Notes: generated by a model from the letters alone, not told the origin. A stretch of DNA of 64,000 bases from Halocaridina rubra (GCA_037179515.1 JAXCGZ010007677.1:45001-109000), one strand, 5' to 3'; positions 10,119 through 22,051 are shown, numbered from the stretch's first letter. Made by a program: numbers and translations.

Positions 10119-12943
10119 GATTGTTATACACAAATGCTGATGGATTAGCTGGCAAGGCAGTAGAATTAAAAGATAGGATTCACAACAGTAAGGCAGATAT
10201 AGTAGCAATTACAGAGACTAAGTTGAGTGAGGACATAAACAGTGTCACAGTTTTTCCTAAGGGCTTCAGAATACTAAGGGTCGAAAGATCTGAGAGGACT
10301 GGTGGAGGGATAGCACTGCTCATAAGTGAGAGGATTCAAGTTGAAGAGATAAACTTGGCTATAGAAAGTGAGTTCAGGGAATTTCTTGTTGCTCGCATAA
10401 ATACTGGGTCAGAGAGCATTATAATAACTGTTGTATACAACCCACCAAGGAACCAAAATAGACTTGAAATTTATGAGGAAAGTCATATAGGTACGATTGA
10501 AGTCATAAACTCAGTTGTTAACATGGCGCGGGAGAAAAAATGTAGGATTTTGATTATGGGAGACTTTAATCATAAAGAGATAGATTGGATAAATCTTGAC
10601 CCACACAGTGGTGAGGACTCCTTTGGGGCAAGATTCCTAGATTGCGTACAAGGGAATTTCCTACACCAACATGTAATGGAACCAACAAGAGCCAGGGGTG
10701 GGGATGAGCCATCACTACTTGATCTGGTGTTCACAGATAATGTGTTGGATATTGAAAATATTGAGTATGAACCACCAATTGGAAAGAGTGACCACTGTGT
10801 GTTGTTGATGGAGTATATCATTGAAGACATTCTTCCTGAGAGTAGAGGCACTGAGGACATGAGGAGGAACTATCAGAAAGGAGATTACATCAAAATGAAT
10901 GAGCTTTTTGCAGTTATTGACTGGAGAACCTTATTTTACAACAAATCTGTACAAGAAATGTATGACATCTTTTGTGAGAAATATGGGAAGATTGTAGATT
11001 GCTGCATACCTGTCACCAAAGTAGGTGTAATTCATGCCAGAGAGAAATGGTTCGATAATGGGTGTAAAAGAGCTAAGGAGTGGAGAGACAAATGCTGGAA
11101 AAGGTATAGGAGGAGAAAAAACATAAATGCCTGGCAAACCTACAAAAGAGCAAGAAATGACTACCTAAGTAAAAGGAGAGAGGCAGAGAAAGATTATGAG
11201 AGGGACATCACCAGGAAGGCGAAAGAAAATCCCAAGCTTTTCCACAGCTTTATCAGAGGAAAACTGAAGGTAAAAGAACAGGTTTTAAGGCTAAAGAGAG
11301 CGGATGGAAGCATCACTGAGATGGACGAAGAGATCTGCAAAGAATTGAACAAGGAGTTTCAGTCAGTATTTACAGTAGAAAATACCCCACCCCCTCAGAT
11401 TGCAGTGATAGAAGCTCAAGGGCCGGTATTAGAGAACATCAACCTTACAGCCACAGAGGTATGCAAAGCGCTGATGGATTTAGATGTTCATAAAGCTACA
11501 GGTCCTGATGACATATCCCCTCATGTGCTTAAAAAATGCGCAAACACAATATCAGTGGCACTAAGTATCATATTTAAGGAGTCATTGGAGTCGGGGGAGA
11601 TTCCAAGATGCTGGAAACAAGCAAATGTGATACCTATCTTCAAAAAGGGAAGGAGGGATACGGCTCTGAACTATAGACCAGTTTCCTTGACCAGCATAGT
11701 TTGCAAAGTTATGGAGAAACTACTAAGGAAACATATCTCTCTTCACTTGGAATCCTTCAACTTTTTGTCAGTGAGGCAACATGGCTTCAGAGAAGGAAGA
11801 TCAACAGTAACAAACTTATTAGAATTTTATGATGAGGTAAGCCAAATCTTACAGGAAAGAGAGGGCTGGGCAGATTGCATATTCCTAGACTTCCAGAAAG
11901 CGTTTGACACTGTTCCACATGGGAGACTTATTAGGAAGCTGCAATCAATGGCTAGAATAGGTGGAAATGTCTTGGAATGGATAAAAACTTACTTAGAAGG
12001 AAGGGAACAGAGGGTTAGAGTAAGACACTCAGTGTCTGAATGGAGAAGAGTTAGTAGTGGAGTTCCACAGGGTTCAGTTTTAGGGCCACTTTTGTTCCTT
12101 GTATATGTAAATGACCTACCAGAGTCTGTAAATTCATTCATGAATATGTTTGCAGATGATGCAAAGATTGTGAAGAAAGTAAAAAACGAGAACAATGGTA
12201 GAGAACTTCAGGAGGATCTAAATAATCTGCATGAGTGGTCAGAAAAGTGGCTAATGAAATTCAATACCTCAAAATGTAAGGTAATGAGAATGGGTACAAG
12301 TGCAAGAAGGCCCAAGCTTGACTACTCGGTGGCTGGAGTACAACTTCAGGAGACAGAAAATGAGAGAGATCTAGGAGTAAACATATTGGCAGATTTGTCT
12401 CCAGAAATACATATAAATGGCGTAGTAAGGGCAGCATATGCATTCTTATCAAATGTAAGGGTAGCCTTCAGGCACATGGATAAGGAAATGTTCAGAAATA
12501 TTTATGTAACCTATGTGAGGCCAAAACTCGAATATGCAGCCCCCTTTTGGAATCCGCACTTGAAAAAGCACATAGCTAAGCTTGAAAAAGTTCAAAGACA
12601 TGCCACGAAACTGGTGCCAGAAATACGCAATCTCGGTTATGATGAGAGGCTGAGGGAATTAGACTTGCCATCACTCGAAGCTAGAAGAGTAAGGGGGGAT
12701 ATGGTGACAGTCTTTAAATTCCTTCATGGTCATGATAGAGTGGATAGGGATCGATATTTCGATATGGCTGGCTCTAGAACTAGAGGTCATAGTTTGAAGC
12801 TTCGGAAGAAAACTTGTTTGCAGGATGTAAGGAAATACTTTTTCAGTGTAAGAGTAGTTGATAATTGGAATTCGCTAAGCGAGGAGGTAGTTAATGCTAC
12901 CTCAATCCATAGTTTTAAGGACAGGTATGATAAGTATCACTAA
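10025..12943 (+). CDS. LINE ORF2: endonuclease-reverse transcriptase, uninterrupted
   Basis: Open from 10025; the recognisable protein starts near 10121 (LYTNADGL) and runs about 940 residues. The N-terminal APE-type endonuclease has ITETKL, RTGGGIALL, GDFNH (10559 on) and S-D-H-C (10786-10797). The reverse transcriptase has KATGPDDI, NYRPVSLTS, HGFREGRST, FLDFQKAFDTVPH, SGVPQGSVLGPLLF and the catalytic F-A-D-D (12149-12160). The CR1-type C-terminal domain ends FKDRYDKYH. No early ATG is present in frame, so translation may depend on ORF1 (frameshift or re-initiation). With all motifs present it is the only potentially enzyme-competent element in the window. Confidence 0.93.
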   Translation, partial: RREEKFSLRNTSRQRGDKEDNDRRSGDGASLRLLYTNADGLAGKAVELKDRIHNSKADIVAITETKLSEDINSVTVFPKGFRILRVERSERTGGGIALLISERIQVEEINLAIESEFREFLVARINTGSESIIITVVYNPPRNQNRLEIYEESHIGTIEVINSVVNMAREKKCRILIMGDFNHKEIDWINLDPHSGEDSFGARFLDCVQGNFLHQHVMEPTRARGGDEPSLLDLVFTDNVLDIENIEYEPPIGKSDHCVLLMEYIIEDILPESRGTEDMRRNYQKGDYIKMNELFAVIDWRTLFYNKSVQEMYDIFCEKYGKIVDCCIPVTKVGVIHAREKWFDNGCKRAKEWRDKCWKRYRRRKNINAWQTYKRARNDYLSKRREAEKDYERDITRKAKENPKLFHSFIRGKLKVKEQVLRLKRADGSITEMDEEICKELNKEFQSVFTVENTPPPQIAVIEAQGPVLENINLTATEVCKALMDLDVHKATGPDDISPHVLKKCANTISVALSIIFKESLESGEIPRCWKQANVIPIFKKGRRDTALNYRPVSLTSIVCKVMEKLLRKHISLHLESFNFLSVRQHGFREGRSTVTNLLEFYDEVSQILQEREGWADCIFLDFQKAFDTVPHGRLIRKLQSMARIGGNVLEWIKTYLEGREQRVRVRHSVSEWRRVSSGVPQGSVLGPLLFLVYVNDLPESVNSFMNMFADDAKIVKKVKNENNGRELQEDLNNLHEWSEKWLMKFNTSKCKVMRMGTSARRPKLDYSVAGVQLQETENERDLGVNILADLSPEIHINGVVRAAYAFLSNVRVAFRHMDKEMFRNIYVTYVRPKLEYAAPFWNPHLKKHIAKLEKVQRHATKLVPEIRNLGYDERLRELDLPSLEARRVRGDMVTVFKFLHGHDRVDRDRYFDMAGSRTRGHSLKLRKKTCLQDVRKYFFSVRVVDNWNSLSEEVVNATSIHSFKDRYDKYH

Positions 12944-13041
12944 GTCTAAAAATGGAACCGATCAGGAGACGGGAAGATACGAGCTTTGGGCTCTTTCCCG
13001 TAAACACAATTAGGTAATCACAATTAGGTAATCACACACAC

Positions 13042-13369
13042 ACAGTCTTTAAATTCCTTCATGGTTATGATAGAGTGGATAGGGATCGATATTTTGATAT
13101 GGCTGGCTCTAGAACTAGAGGTCATAGTTTGAAGCTTGGTAAGAAAACTTCTTCGCAGGATGTAAGGAAATACTTTTTCAGTGTAAGAGTAGTTGATAAT
13201 TGGAATTCGCTAAGCGAGGAGGTAGTTAATGGTATCTCAATCCATAGTTTTAAGGACAGGTATGATAAGTATCACTAAGTATAAAATGGAAGCGATCAGG
13301 AGACGGGAAGATACGAGCTTTGGGCTCTTTCCCGTAAACACAATTAGGTAATCACAATTAGGTAATCAC
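13042..13369 (+). mobile_element. CR1-like LINE copy d, 3' end only
   Basis: 5'-truncated inside the C-terminal domain (open 13045-13278) and joined to the (CA)n tail of copy c through ACAG microhomology. Ends with the same 14-bp repeats and (CA)n to 13396. 13397-13580 holds nothing recognised. Confidence 0.88.
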
Positions 13370-13579
13370 ACACACATACACACACACACACACACTTACA
13401 CATACGCACAGACAAGCAAACATTTGTCTCATCAGGTAAATATGTAAATATTTTATCCCTAGATAACATATTCCATATTAATAAGTACAAATATTACTGT
13501 GACATTTTTAATGCAAACATAGCCTATGCGAAACAGATGTTAATCAGTGGTCATTTTGGAGACTTTTTTCATATTCTTA

Positions 13580-15335
13580 AATACAGCAGCTGAAGAACGG
13601 GTATCCTGCCCTTATCCAACCCTGAGGTTTTGAAGATACTGTTGAACTTTTTACCTTATATATATTGCACCCTAACCTGGTTAGTAGGTTGACCATGGCA
13701 CAATCTGGCAGTTGAAATACTACAGTTGAGGGTATTTTGGACTTTGCTAGGGCTGGCCAAGGCAACTCCAGTTTAAGTCTTCCTCCAGATTTAACAAGTC
13801 ACAACAATCACCATCTCTTTTTCTCTCTGCTTTATTTCTTCTCACCTCTACTACAATTATTGAAGGCTTCTAATTATGGCCGTCAGTACCCGGCATAGAG
13901 GGGTGCTAAGAATCTCCAGGGATCATGTTGACTCAACTATTGGCGTGACGGTGGACATGCTTGGTGGTAGTAATATTTCTGCCTTTATCTGATAGATCTG
14001 CTTCTTTCACTCTTTACTACTCTACATCCATGGTCAGAGCTCCAATCTTTCGTCTGTGGAACAGCTCTTGGGCACATCCCTCCCTAACCTCTTTCTTCCT
14101 GAAACCTAGCTGTCTAGCCATGTATCTCCTGACCCATTTAAAATCTCACCATAATCTGTATTCTCGTTTCCATTCCAAAGGTGGGGCCTGTGCCTACTAC
14201 ATCACTTACACCCCTAATGCAATGCTTATGGACCTTGACTCTCCTGACTTTGAAGTTCTCTGGATAAAGATCCACAATTCTTTGCTTCTGCTACTGCTCT
14301 CCTAATGCCACCGACTTTGCGTCCTATTATTAATATCCATCCTCTTGCCATGAGTCCTTGCTATCTTCTCAGTGACATGCTGCAGTTCTCTATATTTGAG
14401 ACTTTAATGTACACCACAGTGAGTGGCTTCATTCTTCTCACTCTGATGTGAAAGGAAGTGAGGTCCCTCCTTTCTCTGTTTCTCATGATCTGGAACAGAT
14501 TATCATACATCTTACTCATGTTTCCAATCCCCACAACCATGCAACTAACACTGTTGACCTATTCTTTACCTTTAATCCTTCAAACTATTCATATTCTGTA
14601 CTTTCCCCTCTTGGTAAATCTGACCACTCATTTATCTCAATCTCTTCCATTTTTGCTCCCCCTCCAGCAGTTCCTCCTGCTCAGCACCACTTTTTACACT
14701 TTGAGTGTGCCTAACTTGATGATTTATGTAACTTTCTCTTTGACTTTATGTGGGCTGACTACTGCTTTCAGACCTGCAACCCTGATCTGGTAGCCCTAAA
14801 AGTTGCCAAGATCATAACCTCGGAAACAGAGGATTTCAACCACTCCTCTGTGAAAATATTGCCTTCCCCTCATCCTAGGTCTGGCCATGTCTGCTCCATG
14901 GTTATACAGGCCAAGGGTCGGGCATAGTGGTCGTACCAACCTTCTCCTTCTGATTAATCTTGTTCTGCTTTTATTACAACAAGAAATTGATGCACTCCTC
15001 AGATTCAAAGGTCAAAGGTTTCCTTTATAAAAAGGAAAGTTGATGACCTTAACTCCTTTCCCATTGATAAATGTTTCTGGCTCTTAGCCAAAAGCCTCTC
15101 CAAAAACTTCTGTAATTCAAGCCTTCCTCCTCATATTTGTCCTGATGACTCTATGGCTAGTTTGCCTACAGACAAATTGTTCTCTTTGTTTCTAATTTTT
15201 TTTCCAACTCTTCCATAAACAATTCCAGTGCACCAGTTCCTCGTGTTTTACCCCTCTCTAACCCTATGCCCTCTCTTATTCTTTCTTCATGCAAAGCCCA
15301 TAAGGTTGTTCACTCTCTAGAGATGAACAAGGTAT
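13580..15335 (+). mobile_element. Jockey-like LINE relic: 5' UTR, endonuclease and linker
   Basis: 13682-13800 resembles the 5' block at 40628 (GTAGGTTGGC...CAGCCG...GATACTAC). 13990-14710 encodes, with shifts, endonuclease blocks (STSMVRAPIFRLWNSSWAH; NTVDLFFTFNPSNYSYSVLS; LGKSDHSFISISS). 15230-15320 matches the linker also found at 30700 (SNPxPSLILSS). Numerous frameshifts: not functional. Confidence 0.65.
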
Positions 15336-15339
15336 CCAT

Positions 15340-15506
15340 GTCAGTGAAGCCACGTGCCCGTCGCTCAGCCACAGTCATTCGTGTGCGTGGGTCCTCGATA
15401 CAAAGCCACGCCACGCTGTGGTGGAGATCAGTGACAGCACTCCTCAGTCGCTCGCCCCAAATGCTCTTGTGCGCGGCTTCACATCTAAGCAATGGAAACT
15501 GTAGTG
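15340..15506 (-). other. GC-rich unassigned segment, open on the minus strand
   Basis: Clearly more GC-rich than its flanks and without stops on the minus strand (15519-15310; RMTVAERRARGFTDMD, LRSAVTDLHHSVAWLC). It lies between the LINE relic and the hAT relic. I do not recognise the peptide; it may be an exonic or viral-like fragment carried by a transposon. Confidence 0.3.
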
Positions 15507-16652
15507 CAGAGATTTTCAACCTGGGGTAAGTGTACCCCAGGGGGTATGCAAGGGGTCTGTCAGGGGGTATGCCCTGCTTTCAAGAGAGTTTTAAGTTGTA
15601 GCACGAATTGAAAGAGTTCTTTAGCTGTAATGACATGAAAGACTCAGATTTATCATGCAAAGCTTAATGATCCAAAGTGGGTTACTTACCTTGCCTGCCT
15701 TGTTGACATATTTACACGCCTAATTATTCTAAACAAGTCTTTGCAAGGAGCTGATGCTGTTAACACTGACACTGTTGACAAAGTGAAGAGTTTTCTAATG
15801 AAACTAGAACTGCGGGAGACAAAAGTTTATGGAAAGGAATGTTGACTTGTTTGAAATACTTGCTGACAGGCAGGACACCTCTACTGTACATCAAATGGCA
15901 AATTTAATAGTGGAGCATCTTTCCTTATTGCAAAGTGATTTAAAGAAATTCTTTCTAGATTTGTACAAAGTTAACTTGAAGCTAATTAGAGACCCTTTCC
16001 ATACAGATCATGTTTCTGTTAATGAAACCATTCAGGAAGAGTTTATTGACTTTGTGAATGACTCCAGTGCTTGTGATCTCTGTGAGAAAAAACAAATTAG
16101 TCAGGGTCTGGTGTGAAATAAGTATGTCATAGCCACATGTCGCAGAGGAGCCTCTTTGGTCTCTGTTGCTTTTCCCATCAATATATTTGTGTGAAACTGG
16201 GTTTTCCAGCTTACTGGTCATAAAATCAAAATTAATATCTCGACTGAATAAAGAAGCCAACCATCAATGTGCTTTAGCTGAAAGTGCACCTCGGCTGACT
16301 AGACTAGTTGAGGAAAAGCAGCTCCAGCCAGCTCATTAGTTCCCTTTGCAGCAGATGTAATGATAACGTAAGACTTGTTTTTTCATCTCTTTTCTTAACC
16401 GTGAAATTTATACTGCACAGCCACAGTCTAAGATTTATCAATTGTTTCTTTAATTTTCAATGGAGTTGTTTGTGCTTTCTATATTACTGGTTATGGCTGG
16501 ACAGTTATGTAGTTAATTCAAGTATTTACAAATATACACAAGAGAAAATTTTCTGTGTGTTTTTCCAACTTATCACAAAGGGAAAGGGGTACAAGACTGA
16601 CATAAAGAAAACCCGAAAGGGTAAGTAGGGTGAAAAAGGTTGAAAACCCTTG
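15507..16652 (+). mobile_element. hAT (ZBED/Charlie-like) DNA transposon relic with TIRs and 8-bp TSD
   Basis: The 5' end CAGAGATTTTCAACCT and the reverse complement of the 3' end CAAGGGTTTTCAACCT form terminal inverted repeats. Flanking octamers CTGTAGTG (15499-15506) and ATGTAGCG (16653-16660) agree at 6 of 8 positions, as expected for an old hAT duplication. Confidence 0.8.
15660..16370 (+). pseudogene. hAT transposase remnant
   Basis: Frame-broken blocks of a ZBED5/SCAND3-type transposase: VTYLACLVDIF, SLQGADAVNTDTVDKVKSF, the longest frame 15829-16116 (MERNVDLFEIL..., FVNDSSACDLCEKK), then FSHQYICVKLGFPAYWS, which corresponds to the PFxSTYLCESGFSA region of the catalytic fold. Stops and frameshifts throughout. 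Confidence 0.7.
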
Positions 16653-16868
16653 ATGTAGCGGAGCAAACAAAAGCTATGGTATGAGATGAATATAGAAATA
16701 TTCCCGATGATTCTGCTAAACTGACTGGGGGCTCAGAGTCACTATGGACTCCACTTCTCTCTCCTCTTTATCCCATAAAAGAGTCCTGGATAAAGAGATA
16801 TTATACGATTATATAGTGTAGGAATTGACTACAGAGTTTTTTTGATGATTGTTTCCCGTGTTATGTGT

Positions 16869-16933
16869 TTTTAATCATCCCCATTCGATTAGGGGTGAAT
16901 AGATAGATTGGAGCTGGGGAATTAAGGTTAGAA
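16869..16933 (-). repeat. SINE family B tail, reverse orientation
   Basis: The reverse complement gives TTAATTCCCCAGCTCCAATC and the CCATTCGATTAGGGG hairpin of family B. 16661-17070 otherwise shows nothing. Confidence 0.5.
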
Positions 16934-17070
16934 ATATATACTATTATCTCACTAAACATATATATTTTAATATCATTAGAGCAAGTGGAGGAGCATTTTT
17001 GTCCTTGTGGAAACAAAAACTCGCGTGACTGACTTACATCAAGGTACATGTGGTAAAAGAAGTTATTTAG

Positions 17071-18530
17071 TGTGATTACCTAATTGTGCTTACGGGAAAG
17101 AGTCCCAAGCTCGTAATTTCCCATCTCCTAATCGGTTCCATTTTGTACTTAGTGATAGTTATCATACTTGTCCTTAAAACTATGGATTGAGTTAGCATTA
17201 ACTACCTCATCGCTTAGCGAATTTCAATGATCAAACTACTCTTACATTAAAAAAGTACTTCCTTACATCCTGCAAAGAAGTTTCCTTACGAAGCTTCAAA
17301 CTATGACCTATAGTTCTAGTGCCAGCATATAAAAATATCAATCCCTATCCACTATATCATAATCATGAAGGAATTTAAAGACTCACCATATTCCCCCTCA
17401 ATCTTCTAGCTTCGAGTGATGGTAAGTATAATTTCCTCAGCCTCTCATCATATCTGAGATTGCGTATTTCTGGCACCAGCTTCGTGGCATGTCTTTGAAC
17501 TTTTTCAAGCTTAACTACGTGCTTTTTCAAGTGCGGATTCCAAAGGGGAGCTGCATAGTCAAGTTTTGGCCTCACATTGGTTACATAGATATTTCTGAAC
17601 ATTTCCTTGTCCATGTGCCTGAAGGCTACCCTCACATTTGCGAAGAAAGCATATGCTGCCCTTATTATGCCATTTATATGCATTTCTGGAGACAAATCGG
17701 CCAGTATGTTTACTCCTAGATCTCTCTCATTGTCTGTCTCTTGAAGTTGTACTCATGCCACCGAGTAGTCAAGCTTGGGTCTTCTTGCACTTGTAATCAT
17801 TCTCATTACCTTACATTTTTAAGTACTGAATATTATTAGCCACTTTTGTGACCACTCATTCAGACTTTTAAGATCTTCCTGAAGTTCTCTACTATTGTTT
17901 TCGTTTCTTACTTTCTTCACAATCTTTGCATCATCTGCAAACATATTCATGAATGAATTTACAGACTCTGGTAGGTTATTTACATATACAAGGAACAAAA
18001 GTGGCCCTAAAACTGAACCCTGTGGAACTCCACTACTAACTCTTCTCCATTCAGACACTGAGTGTCTTACTCTAACCCTCTGTTCCCTTCCTTCTAAGTA
18101 TGTTTTTATCCATTTCAAGACATTTCCACCTATTTTAGCCATAGCTTGCAGCTTCTTAATAAGTCTCCCTTGTGGGACAGTGTCAAATGCTTTCAGGAAG
18201 TCTAGGAATATGCAATCTGGCCAGCCCTCTCTTTCCTGTAAAATTCGGCTTACCTCATCATAAAATTCTAATAACTTTGTTACTTTTGATCTATCTTCTC
18301 TGAATCCATGTTGTATCACCGACAAAAAGTTGAAGGATTCCAAGTGAAGAGAGATATGTTTCCTTAGAAGTTTCTCCATAACTTTGCAAACTATGCTGGT
18401 AAAGGAAACAGGTCTATAGTTCAGAGCCGTATCCCTCCTTCCCTTTTTAAAAATAGGAATCATGTTCGCTTGCTTCCAGCATCTTGGAGTTTCCCATGAC
18501 TCCAGTGAATTTATAAATATGATACTTAGT
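17071..18530 (-). mobile_element. CR1-like LINE copy e, 5'-truncated
   Basis: Minus-strand copy of the 9873-13035 family; the RT palm (SGVPQGSVLGPLLF, FADD) lies in the open stretch 18463-17819 and the C-terminal part in 17695-17375, with frame breaks between. Confidence 0.88.
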
Positions 18531-19163
<633 letters not shown>

Positions 19164-19201
19164 GTTGGTGAAGTCCCCCCAAAGTAAAAGCATGAAAGAT
19201 C

Positions 19202-19216
19202 GTTTTCTGTGAAAAC
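19202..19216 (+). other. Perfect CDE-type hairpin upstream of roq
   Basis: GTTTTC-TGT-GAAAAC: six pairs closing a TGT triloop, the exact architecture of a constitutive decay element, inside a wider GCATG...CATGC inverted repeat. No evidence that it is transcribed. Confidence 0.3.
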
Positions 19217-20010
19217 ATGCAACTGCAAATGCTTGCTGTGACGTCGGAGTGCTTTAATGTATTATTTCTGAGCTACCTTTATGGCGTACAGAAAAAAAAA
19301 ATGGAATTTGTAGCCAACTTTACCGAAAACGGTGAAATCTTTCAAAAAGTTTCCACATTTTGAAGTGATGGAAAGATGATGATAAAACTTTTAAAGTAAA
19401 TTGAAATACACAGTATATAGTACTACTTTAGCTTTAATTTCGATATATAGTTAATGTACTTATTTATTTTACGTTATTGTCTACTATAAATACTAAATCG
19501 AAATGTAAATGAGTAATAATAATAATAAAAAAAAACCTGATCTGATAACGATGATACGTTAATATTCGGATTTTTAATTACTCATTAATTTACGAATAGT
19601 GATATTTTATCCATCAATATTATCATCTTACGTTTATTCAAATAACTTCTTTCAGAATTACATATAAAATCATATATATGATAATGAAATCTTATATATT
19701 TTATAAAATATTTAAAGAGAAAATAAGATCTGAAGAGGACAATACTCTTTATGTACGGATTATGTAGATAACTTCCATATTTGGAATTCACTACAATATA
19801 TTCGATAACAATATCTTTAAACACTTTCTAAAAGCTGTTAAAGATAAAATAAATATAAAATTCTCATAAACTGAGGAAAATTTTCTCGAAATATATTAGA
19901 AAATTGAGATAAATAAGTGAGATGGAAAAGCAACCCGGAAATAACAGACGTTCTCTACCAGCTCAGCCTCATAACAAAATTTCACAACCAAAACAAAACC
20001 TGGAAGGTAG

Positions 20011-20335
20011 GAAAGGAGAGATGACCCCATGACATGAAATCAACGTGTCTTTATTACTGGCTCTGTAAGTAAATTAGTTTAGTTCATCACTTGTTGTATC
20101 CCAGGGACCCAAAATTTAGCCCTGAAGGGTCATTTTTCAGGGAAATATTGGTGGGTCTTTTCGGTTCTTTCGAAGGAGAAAGAGATGACCCCACGAGTGC
20201 CATGAATGCAGCGGTGTATGACTTACTTTCTCTATAAGCAAAGTGACTTATTTTGTCATATTCTGTTTCTGAGGGACCCAGAATTTAGCCCTAAAGTGCC
20301 ATTTCCAGGGAAGTATTTTGGAGGGCCGTTTTCCT
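20011..20335. repeat. Diverged tandem duplication, unit about 160 bp
   Basis: AGAGATGACCCCA recurs at about 20016 and 20179; AGGGACCCAAAATTTAGCCCT and AGGGACCCAGAATTTAGCCC lie at matching offsets. Confidence 0.6.
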
Positions 20336-21110
20336 TACGGTGAATCCTGAAATATAAAGGTGACTGGGAGGTCAAAGGGTACATGTCATAGATTTACGTA
20401 TATACTTTTAATTCCATCCTGTGTGTGTTCTTTATTATAACCATATTACACCTGCAAATTACGTGTTTGGAAAGCGCTTTTGAATTTTTTGGTACATGTT
20501 TATTCCCAAGCTCCTAATAACGAATTTTATTTTAGATTTTTGGTTAAGTTTAATTTGGTTAGTTAGGTAAGTTCAACCAAAGTTAAGAAACGAGTTTATA
20601 ATATGAATTATAAGTTTTTAGTTGCTTTCAATATAAAAAAAAATTATTTCCACTTCACTCGGAAGTATGAAAATAAACATTTACCGAATTTTTCATACAT
20701 GATTTTGAAGATGTAAACCGATTTTGTGTAGTGTTATTAATCATATGACTATTGCAAATTAAGTTGTTGCAAATCTCTTGAAGTTTTTTACAAATATACT
20801 TTAACACTCCCAAACACGAATTTTGTTATATTAGGTTCGATTAGGTTAGGTCACCCGAGTTAAGAAATGAGATGGTAACCAAATTTATCATATCTTGGGT
20901 AGAATTTAGTTATTTTTTCAGTTTTTTGTGTTACCATTTCATTCGTTGGGGTTGTCAAAGTTAAAATGTACCAATATTTCTCATGGCTTATGAAAATAAT
21001 GGACGAATATCGTGTATTAATTATTTTGCATGGAAGATTACCTCATTTTCCGTTGCAAATTATAAAATTACCTTTTAAAGAATAATTTCAGTCGTAACTA
21101 AGTTTATAGT
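20336..21110. repeat. Diverged ~300-bp tandem repeat, about 2.5 copies
   Basis: TTGCAAATTA/CTGCAAATTA anchors sit at 20454, 20754 and 21055 (spacing 300 and 301). ACGAATTTTxTTxTATTAG and AGTTAAGAAACGAG/AGTTAAGAAATGAG blocks recur at the same offset. An inverted piece (GGTGAACCTAACC) lies at 21296. 21330-21764 shows nothing else. Confidence 0.55.
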
Positions 21111-21764
21111 CTAGACCCTTGACTAATATATATTCATAAAAGTGAAACTGAGAAAGAATTGGTGAAGACATTCGGTAAATGTATAATTTCACATCCCCAA
21201 CAAGTAAAATAGCAAAAAAATTGAACAAGTATCTAAAACATGAAAAAACACAAATTCAAACACTGTATAATTTATTTTTTTTATCTTAATTAGGGGTGAA
21301 CCTAACCAAAGCTAACCTTACTTAAAGTAATAAATTTCTTGAGATTTTTTTCATAATGGGGGTGTTAAAATAAGTATTTGATTAGCTGGTAAATCTTTTA
21401 AAAAGGGTTCAGTGACCAACCTTCCTAGGAGTCTTTTTGTTTTTTATATCTATAATCATAATATACCTATTCATTGGCGTTTTTGGAATAATATGGTTAA
21501 GCACATGTTTAGTGATGCTTGCCAGTTTGGCTCTGACTGTGACTTTTGCATAAAAATACTTATCTTTAATGCTGTATCTTAAACTAGATCAAATATTATA
21601 AAAAATCAATCGGAATTTTTATTCATCTATATTTTGGGACTAAAAAAATAAAAAAAAATAAAAAAAATCCTCTATGGATTTCCTATGAACGTATTTGCTG
21701 TTACCTTTAAAAGAAAATAAATAGTCAAATAAGAAAAATAGGTAGTTATTGATGATACGATTCT

Positions 21765-21925
21765 TTTTCTATGCCTACATCAACACCAAATATTCTTGGA
21801 TATTCATTACTCATCTCCACTCATCCCTTCACATCTGACAAGTCTGAACACTGCCCGTCTCTGCTTCTCTTTACTTTGTTTTCTTCGTGACTCGGCCACC
21901 CATCCTGTTAGGCGGATAGCAGCCC
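21765..21925 (+). repeat. Jockey-like LINE-derived fragment
   Basis: AATATTCTTGGATATTCAT, CCCTTCACATCTGACAAGTC and CTTTACTTTGTTTTCTTCGTG match the element at 40740-40870. It ends about 125 bp before the roq start exon. Confidence 0.6.
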
Positions 21926-22051
21926 TTGTATTTGTATTTTTGATATGTTCTTTAAAATATCAGAAAAATATTCTTAAGTTTAGTTTGTGTACAGCCGAGT
22001 TTTCTTAAATTTTTTCGCCTTTTAAATTGGAATTACATTTATGTCTTTCAG

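Larger units (their letters stand above)
9873..13035 (+). mobile_element. CR1-like LINE copy c, nearly complete from ORF1 tail to 3' end
   Basis: Contains the ORF1 end, a complete EN-RT ORF2 and a 3' UTR closing with 14-bp AATTAGGTAATCAC repeats and (CA)5. The 5' end abuts (CA)n, so most of ORF1 and the promoter are missing. It is the reference copy for the cluster. Confidence 0.93.
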
